Assembly: GCA_035461385.1 (NCBI GenBank)
Contig: DATHVI010000051.1
Span: 1-64,000, forward strand
Reading direction: 5' to 3'
DNA: 64,000 bases
Source: DATHVI01 sp035461385
GTDB lineage: Bacteria; Actinomycetota; Thermoleophilia; Solirubrobacterales; 70-9
Numbering within the stretch: position 1 is the stretch's first letter; each line of letters starts with the position of its first letter. Both the position numbers and the translations under genes were made by a program. The notes under the pieces are model-generated. The model did no database searches. It had not been told where the DNA came from and saw only the letters and a list, made by a program, of their open reading frames with translations. Shown in pieces: positions 57,544-64,000 of the stretch.

Positions 57544-58821
57544 CTACTCCTCCGCGGCGATGTCCGTCTCCTCCTTGACGCTCAGCTTGCCGTTCTGGTA
57601 GGACCACTCCTCGTAGGTCGCGGCGGTCGGATCGCCGTTGTCGTCGAGGTTGATCGGACCGGAGACGCCCTCGAAGTCGATGTCGTCTCCGGCAAGCAGC
57701 GCCTCGATCGCCTCCGTGAGCTGCGTCCAGTCGTACTGGTCACCGGGCGGCGCGGAAACCGCCTGGACCTGCTCCTGGATCGCCGTGCCCTCATTCGACC
57801 CCGCCGCAATCGCCGCGAGCGCGCAGAGCATCACCGCGTCGAAGTTCTGCGCGTCGAAGGTCTGGCGCCCGGGACCCGGGGCGCTGGTGAACAGCTCGTC
57901 GAACGCATCCGCCGCGGGCCCGGAGCGGACCGAAGGCCGCGTCCCGCTGGCGCCGTCGAGCGCGTCCGCCGGAATCGAGTCCGGGATCTGGTCGAACGCC
58001 AGCCCGTCGGCGGTGAACAGGTTCGCCGGGTCGAAGTCGCCGGTCCGGGCGAGCGCCGAGCCCACCTGGATGTACGGCTCCTCGAAGTCGATGATCACGT
58101 ACCCGTCGGGGCCGCCTTCGACGATCTGGCCGGCCTCGGAGTTGTACGAGGCCTGCTCGACGTCGTAGAGAACCGGACCGGTCGCCTGACCGCCCTTTTC
58201 CTCCCAGTTCTCGACGAAGTTGGTGATGATGCCCTCGCCGTAGGCGTCGTTGCGGGCCGCCGTCGAGATCACGGCGTCGGTCCCGAACTTCGCTTCGACG
58301 GCGTCGGCCAGGACGATGCCCTGAAGGGCGTCGGACGGAGCCGTGCGGAAGACGAAGCCGTCATCCGGGAGATCGGTGATCTCGGGGCTCGTCGAGGCCG
58401 GTGAGATCAGCGGTATCTGCTGCGCCGCGGCGACCGTGCGACCGACGGGGATCGTGTTCGCGGAGGCCCAGGCTCCGGCGAGGCACGTTGCGCCGTCGGA
58501 GACGAGTTGCCGGGCGGCCGACTGCGCAGCCTGGGGCACCGTCTCGGTGTCGGCGTGCGAGACGCTGACGGTGACGTCCGCATCCGTCTCCCCGATCGCG
58601 TTGTTGAGCTCGTCAACAGCGAGATCGGCAGCCTTCTCGCCGGGAGGCCCGAACTGCGACAGGTCGCCGGTCAGCGGCACCAAGTCGCCGATTTGAAGCT
58701 CGAACGAGACGTCTTCTGGTGCTTCGCCATCGCCGTCGTCGTCATCGCCACCGCAGGCGGCGAGGCCGAACGCCAGCCCGGCGACCGCAAGGGTCAGCAG
58801 AAGCAGCTTCAGTTTGCTCAT
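57544..58821 (-). CDS. livK: Branched-chain amino acid-type substrate-binding lipoprotein
   Basis: This 425-residue type I periplasmic-binding-fold protein has a lipoprotein signal (LLLLTLAVAGLAFGLAAC, lipobox Cys23), then a DDDDGDGE acidic linker. DLVPLTGDLSQFGPPGEKAADLAV, and ISPASTSPEITDLPDDGFVFRTAPSD are family features. It captures the ligand for LivHMGF; the ligand may be an amino acid, amide or urea-type. It is convergent with the liv operon. A TATGTT/GAGAGGAG leader precedes ATG 58821. Confidence 0.92.
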   Translation of the reverse strand: MSKLKLLLLTLAVAGLAFGLAACGGDDDDGDGEAPEDVSFELQIGDLVPLTGDLSQFGPPGEKAADLAVDELNNAIGETDADVTVSVSHADTETVPQAAQSAARQLVSDGATCLAGAWASANTIPVGRTVAAAQQIPLISPASTSPEITDLPDDGFVFRTAPSDALQGIVLADAVEAKFGTDAVISTAARNDAYGEGIITNFVENWEEKGGQATGPVLYDVEQASYNSEAGQIVEGGPDGYVIIDFEEPYIQVGSALARTGDFDPANLFTADGLAFDQIPDSIPADALDGASGTRPSVRSGPAADAFDELFTSAPGPGRQTFDAQNFDAVMLCALAAIAAGSNEGTAIQEQVQAVSAPPGDQYDWTQLTEAIEALLAGDDIDFEGVSGPINLDDNGDPTAATYEEWSYQNGKLSVKEETDIAAEE

Positions 58822-58992
58822 CGACTCTCCTCTCTCGGATTCCGGATCGTCCTGATCCACACGCATAACGGAACATACCCTTATCACGCCCGGCGGGGGG
58901 AATCGCGACCGATTCGATGCATGATTCCTGCCCACGGACGCAACGTTCGGTCGCCGATCGGCGCGCGGCGACGACTCGAGCGCCCGCCTCGC

Positions 58993-58998
58993 TTGACA
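58993..58998 (+). promoter_or_regulatory. -35 element TTGACA of the mutasome operon
   Basis: A perfect TTGACA, rare in this window, lies 17 bases before GAACAT inside the LexA-like box. A strong promoter under repression fits SOS control. Confidence 0.6.
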
Positions 58999-59013
58999 TC
59001 GGCCCCTCCGTGT

Positions 59014-59029
59014 ACGAACATCTGTTCGT
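59014..59029 (+). promoter_or_regulatory. SOS (LexA) box
   Basis: ACGAACATCTGTTCGT is a perfect palindrome (ACGAAC-ATCT-GTTCGT) matching the CGAAC-N4-GTTCG LexA box of Gram-positive bacteria. It overlaps the probable -10 and ends 3 bases before the GTG of the imuB-like gene. Confidence 0.88.
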
Positions 59030-59032
59030 ATC

Positions 59033-60277
59033 GTGATCGCCTGCGCCCTCATCCCCCGCCTGCCGCTTCTCGCGGCGATCGGAGGACGCCGCGAGATGCT
59101 CGGGAGGCCGGTCGCGCTGGCGCCGGAGCCCGAGGGGCCGCAGGTCGTCGGCGAGGCCTCGGGGTCCGCCGAGGCCTATGGCATCCACCCCGGGATGCGG
59201 CTCGCCGAGGCGCTCGCCCGCTGCCCCTCGCTCGCCCTGGTCCCTTCCGATCCGGCGCGCGCAGAGGCGGTCTGGGAGGACGCGCTCCGGCGGCTCGAGG
59301 CGATCGGCGCCGCCGTCGAGCCCGGGCGCCCGGGCGAGGGGTTCTTCTCGGTCGAGGCCCTGCGAGGCCTCTACGGCTCGCCCGAGGACGTGCTCGCACG
59401 GGCGCGCCGGGCGCTCGGGCGCCGGGCGCGACTCGCAGCGGGACCGAGCAGGCTGTGCGCCTACGCGGCCGCGCTCCGGGCCCGTGCCTCGAAGCCGCCG
59501 CCGGTGATCTCCGGGCCGAGGGCGCAACGACTCGTCGCCGGGCTGCCGGTCACGATCCTGCACGACCGGCTCGCCGGCGATCGGATGCGCGGCGCGGCCG
59601 GCCGCGCCCGATCCGATCGCGAGGCGGCGGAGGTGGCGGCGATCGACGCGCTCGCGCGGCTCGGCGTGCGGATGCTCGGGGAACTCGCCTCGCTGCCCGC
59701 GGAGGCGATCGCCGATCGCTTCGGCGAGCCGGGGCTGCGGGCGCTGCGGATCGCCCGCGGCGCCGAGGGGCCGCTGCGACCCCGCCAGGCGCCCGACGAG
59801 CTCGCCGAGGTGCTCGAGCTTCCGGAGGCGGCCTCGGGCCAGCAGCTCGAACACGCCCTCGGGCTGCTGATCGACCGGCTGCTCGCCAATCCGGCACGGG
59901 ACGGCCGCAGCTTCCGCCGGCTGCGGCTCGAGGCCCGCCTCGCCGGCGGGGGTGGCTGGCGGGCCGAGGCGGCGCTCCGCCGTCCGGGTGCCGAGCGCGA
60001 GCGTCTGCGCCTGGCGCTGGCACCGAAGCTCGACCGGCTCCCCGGCCCCGCGCGGGCCCTCGGGCTGCGGGCGCTGGTGATGGGCGAGGCGGCAGGCGAC
60101 CAGCCGCAGCTCGCCCGCTCGCCCTCAGACGAGCGCAGGGATCGGCTCGCCGAGGCGGTTCGCCAGACGCGAGCGGTGGCGGGACGAGACGCCCTGCTGC
60201 GGGTGGTCGAGGTCGATCCCGATTCTCGGATCCCCGAGCGCCGATCGCTGCTGGCGCCGTTTCCGGAGTGCCTGTGA
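59033..60277 (+). CDS. imuB: ImuB-like inactive Y-family polymerase
   Basis: This 414-residue protein has a Y-family polymerase layout: palm-like start (CALIPRLPLLAAIGG), GEASGSAEAYGIHPGMRLAEALARCP, helix-hairpin LGVRMLGELASLPAEAIADRFG, and a little-finger domain. The usual catalytic Asp near residue 8 is absent and the SxDE motif is replaced by GFFSVEALRGLYGS, as in ImuB. ImuB links DnaE2 to the sliding clamp in SOS mutagenesis. No ImuA gene is adjacent. Confidence 0.85.
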   Translation: MIACALIPRLPLLAAIGGRREMLGRPVALAPEPEGPQVVGEASGSAEAYGIHPGMRLAEALARCPSLALVPSDPARAEAVWEDALRRLEAIGAAVEPGRPGEGFFSVEALRGLYGSPEDVLARARRALGRRARLAAGPSRLCAYAAALRARASKPPPVISGPRAQRLVAGLPVTILHDRLAGDRMRGAAGRARSDREAAEVAAIDALARLGVRMLGELASLPAEAIADRFGEPGLRALRIARGAEGPLRPRQAPDELAEVLELPEAASGQQLEHALGLLIDRLLANPARDGRSFRRLRLEARLAGGGGWRAEAALRRPGAERERLRLALAPKLDRLPGPARALGLRALVMGEAAGDQPQLARSPSDERRDRLAEAVRQTRAVAGRDALLRVVEVDPDSRIPERRSLLAPFPECL

Positions 60278-60320
60278 GCGAGCGACATTCATGTCGCGAG
60301 AGCAGCATGTGCCGTGAGGT

Positions 60321-60599
60321 ATGCCTGTGAGCGCCGACGCGGGATGCCGTGGCGTCGACGGGCCGGGCGCCTACTGGCCGCGGCCGGTGCCGGTCGTCGC
60401 CGGCGACGACGGCGCTCCGCGCGCGGTCGCCGGCGTCGCGGTCGAGGCGGTGCGCGAGGAGTGGCTGGTGGAAGATCGCTGGTGGACCCCGGAGCCCCTC
60501 CGCCGCCGCTACTTCGAGCTCGTGCTCGCCGACGGGCGGAACCTGGTCGTCTTCCGTGAGCCGGCGGAGACCGGCCGCTGGTTCGAGCAGCGGGCATAG
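60321..60599 (+). CDS. Small protein between imuB and dnaE2
   Basis: This 92-residue protein has a Pro/Ala-rich N terminus and a C-terminal core EEWLVEDRWWTPEPLRRRYFELVLADGRNLVVFREP followed by GRWFEQRA (only the short motif RWWTPEPLRRRYF is diagnostic by eye). Similar short proteins (DUF6504-like, from memory) occur in actinobacterial imuB-dnaE2 cassettes. The role is unknown. It starts at ATG 60321, or GTG 60327, and ends 2 bases before dnaE2. Confidence 0.7.
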   Translation: MPVSADAGCRGVDGPGAYWPRPVPVVAGDDGAPRAVAGVAVEAVREEWLVEDRWWTPEPLRRRYFELVLADGRNLVVFREPAETGRWFEQRA

Positions 60600-60601
60600 C
60601 G

Positions 60602-63600
60602 ATGTACGTCGAGCTGCACGCTCACTCCTCGTATTCGTTCCTCGATGGCGCCTCGCTGCCCGAGGAGCTGGCGGCGACGGCTGCCGAACGCGGCTACGGG
60701 GCGTTCGCGCTCACCGACCACGACAACCTCTGCGGAGCGATGGAGCTCGCGCAGGCGTGCGCACCGCTCGGGGTCCGCCCGATCCACGGGGCCGAGGTGA
60801 CACTTAGCCCGCCGTCTCCTCCGCTTCGCGTCCGGGGACGGCGGGGTTCGTGGCGGGGCGGGCTGAGCGAACCCCCGTTCCACCTCACGCTCCTGGTCGA
60901 GAGCGCCGCTGGGTGGCGCAACCTCTGCCGGCTCCTCACCGCGGCCCACGCCGGGACCCGGCCAACGCCCGGTCGCGAGCCGCTCCCCCCCTCGGTGTCG
61001 CTCGACCAGGTCGAGCGCCACGCGGAGGGGCTCGTCTGCCTGTCGGGGTGCGCGCGCGACGGGGCGCTGGCGGCGGCCTTCGCGCGCGCCCGGGGGCGAC
61101 CGGGAGCAGCCGAGGCGAACGCCGTCGCAACGCTCGGCGAGCGCCTCGTCGCGGCGTTCGGGCGCGAGCGCTTCCGGGTCGAGCTCCAGCGGCCGCTCTG
61201 GCGTCGCGACCGGGCGCGGAACCGCTGGCTTGCGGGATTGGCCGAGCGGCTCGGCGTTCGCTGCGTCGCGACCGGGAACGTCCACGCCCACGACCGTTCG
61301 CGGGCCGAGCTCCAGGACGCGCTGGTCGCGATCCGCTTGCGGGGCACGCTCGAGGAGACCGAGCCGCAGCGGCGGGGCAACGCGAGCTCGGTGCTCGCCA
61401 CCCCGGCCGAGATCGCAGCGCGCTTCAGCGACCACCCAGACGCGGTCGCCGAGACGGCGCGGCTGGCCGAGCGACTTCGCTTCGACCTCCGCCGCGAGCT
61501 CGGCTACCGCTATCCGGGATCCGAGGACCCCGACGCCGACCGCACCCTGGCCGAGATCTGCCGGGCGCGGCTCGAGCACCGCTATGCGGGCACCCCCGAG
61601 CGCCCCGAGGCCGAGCGGCGGCTCGAGGAGGAGTTGCGAGTGATCCGCTCGCTCGGGCTGTCGGGGTTCTTCCTGCTGCACTTCGACCTGCTCGAGCTCG
61701 CCCGCGAGGTGGCGATCGAGGTCCGCGGGCGAGAATCTGCGCGATCTTTGCTCCCGCCGGGGCGCGGGCGAGGGTCGAGCGTCAGCTCGGTCGTCTGCTA
61801 CCTGACCGGCCTCTCGCACGTCGACCCGGTGCGTGCGGGCCTGTTCCTCGGGCGCTTCCTCAACGACGAGATCACCGAGATGCCCGACATCGACCTCGAC
61901 TTCCCGCGCGACATCCGCGAGCGGCTGATCCCCCGCGTCCACGAACGCTACGGGCCGGAGCGCTCCGCGCTCGTGGCGGCGTTCTCAACCTACCGGTCGC
62001 GCGGAGCCGTCCGCGACCTCGGCAAGGCGCTCGGACTGCCGCCGGCCGAGGTCGAGCGCGCGGCGGCGATGGTCGACGCTTACGCGCACCCGCGCGAGGT
62101 CGAGCGCGATCTCGCCGAGGCGCTCGGCGCCGGCCGGGCGGGGTCGGTGCGCTGGCGGGTCCTCGCGCGGCTCGCACGGGAGGCCTGGGGGTTGCCGCGC
62201 CACATCTCCCAGCACCCCGGGGGGATGGTGCTCTCGACGACGCCCTTGATCGATCTCTGTCCGATCCAGCCGGCGGCGATGGAGGGGCGGCAGCTCGTCC
62301 AGTGGGACAAGGACTCCTGCTCAGACGCCGGGTTCTTGAAGATCGACCTGCTCGGGCTCGGGATGCTGTCGGCGGTCGAGCGCTGCGTCGAGGAGGTGGC
62401 GCGTGCGCGCGGCGAGCGGATCGACCTCTCGCGAATCCCGCTCGACGATCCCGAGGTGTTCGCCGCAATCCGCGCCGCCGAGACGACCGGCGCGTTCCAG
62501 ATCGAGAGCCGGGCGCAGATGCAGATGCTCCCCCGCAGCCGTCCGGAGTCGATCGAGGACCTGACCGTTCAGGTCGCCCTCGTCCGCCCGGGGCCGATTC
62601 AGGGAGGGGCGGTGCACCCCTATCTCGAACGGCGCCGCCGGCTGCGCGATGACCCCGGCTACGAGGTCCCCTACGAGCACCCGGACCTCGAGCCGATCCT
62701 CAGCGACACGCTCGGGGCGATCGTCTTCCAGGACCAGGTGATCCAGGTGGCGATGGCGCTTGCGGGCTTCAGCGCCGGCGAGGCGGAGGGGCTGCGGCGG
62801 GCGATGAGCCGCAGGCGCTCGGAGGCGGCGCTGCTCGCCTACGAGAAGCGGTTCGTCGCCGGCGCCGTCGCGCGCGGGATCGACCGCGGGCTCGCCGAGC
62901 GGGTGTTCGAGCAGGTCCGGGGGTTCTCGGGCTTCGGGTTCCCGAAGTCGCACGCCGCCGCCTTCGCGTTGCTCGGCTACCAGTCGATGTGGCTGCGGGT
63001 CCACTACACGCCGGAGCTCCTGAGCGCGCTGCTGAACGAGCAGCCGATGGGGTTCTACCCGCCGGACTCGCTCGTCCACGAGGCCCAGCGCCGCGGCGTC
63101 GAGGTGCGGGGCGCCGACGTCAACCGCTCCGGGGTCGAGTGCACGGTCGAGGGCGCCGCCGGCCGCGAGCCGGTGGTTCGGATCGGGCTCGGCTACGTCA
63201 AGGGGATCGCCGAAGAGGAGGCGCGGGCACTGGTCGGCGAGCGCGAGCGCCACGGTCACTACGCGGACCTCGCGGGCCTCGCCTCACGCTCGGGCATGGG
63301 GGGCGACGGTCTCGAGCGACTCGCCTGGTCCGGGGCGTGCGCTTCGCTCGGAGTCCCCGCGGGGGAATCCGGGAAGGCCGGCGGTCGCCGCCGTGACCTC
63401 TGGCGGCTCGGCGTCGCTAGTGGAGCTCGCCGGATCCGCCGCCAGGCCCCAACCCAGCTCGCACTCCCCCTCCCCCTCCCCTCCCCGCCCCGCCTCCCCG
63501 AGCTCGAGCCGTGGGAGCGGATCGTCGCCGACTACGCATCGACCGGGATCGCCCTCGGGGAGCATCCGCTGGAGCTACTTCGGGCCGAGCTCGGGCCGGA

Positions 63601-64000
63601 TGTCCTGCGAGCAGGCGACCTCGACTCGGTTCGCCACGGGAATCGGATCGAGGTCGCCGGGCTGGTCGTCGCCCGCCAGCGTCCGGCGACCGCGCGCGGC
63701 GTCGTCTTCATGCTGCTCGAGGACGAATCGGGAACCGTCAACGTGATCGTTCCGCCTCCCGTCTACGAGCGCTGCCGCCTGGCGGTGCGGACCGCGGCCT
63801 ACGCTCGAGTCGAGGGCAAGCTCGAGCGGCGCGAAGGCGTCACCAACCTGCTCGCAGCGACGGTCGCGGCGCTCGCCGTGCCGAGCACGTCGGGCGCCGA
63901 GGTGCAGACGATCGAGCCCCCGGCCGAGCGCGAGACCGGACGCGAGCCGGTTCGGCCCCCGGCGGAGCGGCTTGCAACTGCCGCAGGGAGGGCGGGGGCG
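60602..64000 (+). CDS. dnaE2: Error-prone DNA polymerase III alpha DnaE2 (3' partial)
   Basis: The frame is open for 1133 residues to the window end, near the usual full length of about 1050-1100. The N-terminal PHP domain begins YVELHAHSSYSFLDGAS with metal His6 and His8. The polymerase catalytic Asps are in MPDIDLDFPRD, followed by QHPGGMVLS, the GAIVFQDQVIQVAM region and GFSGFGFPKSHAAAFALL. The OB-fold (LVVARQRPATARGVVFMLLEDE) is at the end. Extra low-complexity stretches (SPPSPPLRVRGRRGS near 63, LPLPLPSPP near 960) lengthen it. SOS-inducible translesion synthesis is the known role. Confidence 0.95.
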   Translation, partial: MYVELHAHSSYSFLDGASLPEELAATAAERGYGAFALTDHDNLCGAMELAQACAPLGVRPIHGAEVTLSPPSPPLRVRGRRGSWRGGLSEPPFHLTLLVESAAGWRNLCRLLTAAHAGTRPTPGREPLPPSVSLDQVERHAEGLVCLSGCARDGALAAAFARARGRPGAAEANAVATLGERLVAAFGRERFRVELQRPLWRRDRARNRWLAGLAERLGVRCVATGNVHAHDRSRAELQDALVAIRLRGTLEETEPQRRGNASSVLATPAEIAARFSDHPDAVAETARLAERLRFDLRRELGYRYPGSEDPDADRTLAEICRARLEHRYAGTPERPEAERRLEEELRVIRSLGLSGFFLLHFDLLELAREVAIEVRGRESARSLLPPGRGRGSSVSSVVCYLTGLSHVDPVRAGLFLGRFLNDEITEMPDIDLDFPRDIRERLIPRVHERYGPERSALVAAFSTYRSRGAVRDLGKALGLPPAEVERAAAMVDAYAHPREVERDLAEALGAGRAGSVRWRVLARLAREAWGLPRHISQHPGGMVLSTTPLIDLCPIQPAAMEGRQLVQWDKDSCSDAGFLKIDLLGLGMLSAVERCVEEVARARGERIDLSRIPLDDPEVFAAIRAAETTGAFQIESRAQMQMLPRSRPESIEDLTVQVALVRPGPIQGGAVHPYLERRRRLRDDPGYEVPYEHPDLEPILSDTLGAIVFQDQVIQVAMALAGFSAGEAEGLRRAMSRRRSEAALLAYEKRFVAGAVARGIDRGLAERVFEQVRGFSGFGFPKSHAAAFALLGYQSMWLRVHYTPELLSALLNEQPMGFYPPDSLVHEAQRRGVEVRGADVNRSGVECTVEGAAGREPVVRIGLGYVKGIAEEEARALVGERERHGHYADLAGLASRSGMGGDGLERLAWSGACASLGVPAGESGKAGGRRRDLWRLGVASGARRIRRQAPTQLALPLPLPSPPRLPELEPWERIVADYASTGIALGEHPLELLRAELGPDVLRAGDLDSVRHGNRIEVAGLVVARQRPATARGVVFMLLEDESGTVNVIVPPPVYERCRLAVRTAAYARVEGKLERREGVTNLLAATVAALAVPSTSGAEVQTIEPPAERETGREPVRPPAERLATAAGRAGA

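Overview
The window is about 70% GC, gene-dense and has very short spacers. The gene set points to a high-GC Gram-positive actinobacterium. Features that fit the deep-branching class Thermoleophilia (Solirubrobacterales) are a SigB/SigF-type sigma factor facing an RsbW-like kinase, a GarA-like FHA protein next to an FtsR-like MerR regulator, an RsiG-like anti-sigma factor, a MurA with Asp in place of the active-site Cys, and many probable leaderless promoters. The lineage is an inference; no rRNA or tRNA gene is visible.

Layout. 1-13,000: a peroxiredoxin and a hydrolase; anti-sigma/sigma pair; RemA-like and YqgE proteins; a thiol-redox group (CnoX-like thioredoxin, CcdA, Bcp); an RlpA-like secreted protein; a YdjC-type deacetylase; a K+ channel; a GH3 protein; and NAD synthetase. 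13,000-20,300: a membrane anti-sigma-like protein, an AGPS-like flavoenzyme with an SRPBCC partner, then proS-pgsA-rsiG-garA-ftsR. 20,300-23,400: a BKACE-GNAT fusion translationally overlapped with an asparagine-synthetase-like enzyme. 23,400-36,000: isoprenoid, envelope and translation genes on the minus strand (rpsB-tsf-pyrH-frr-uppS-cdsA, then dxr-rseP, fadD, ispG), interrupted by an EamA transporter and a decayed 13E12-type HNH gene. 35,500-41,000: the division-type cluster cca, pgeF-yggS, sepF, proC-yggT-lspA-rluD. 41,100-48,600: a PQQ propeller protein converging on a compact his operon hisZ-G-D-B-H-A-orf84-F. 48,800-53,800: murA, an HD protein, a hydrolase, a YceH homologue, a tandem zinc-knuckle protein and an isocitrate/isopropylmalate dehydrogenase relative. 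53,800-58,800: a complete branched-chain amino acid-type ABC transporter (livHMGF, with livK convergent). 59,000-64,000: an SOS-boxed mutasome cassette imuB-like / small ORF / dnaE2, with dnaE2 running off the window.

Two window-wide patterns are not explained by the genes alone. First, a dispersed element of about 90-155 bp with conserved hairpins occurs four times (16297, 33651, 37785, 48671), always in the same orientation against the 3' end of a minus-strand gene at an operon boundary. Second, a TAnnnT hexamer, often TAGGnT, lies 6-12 bases upstream of most operon-first start codons, implying widespread leaderless or near-leaderless transcription. No prophage, insertion sequence or CRISPR array is seen.
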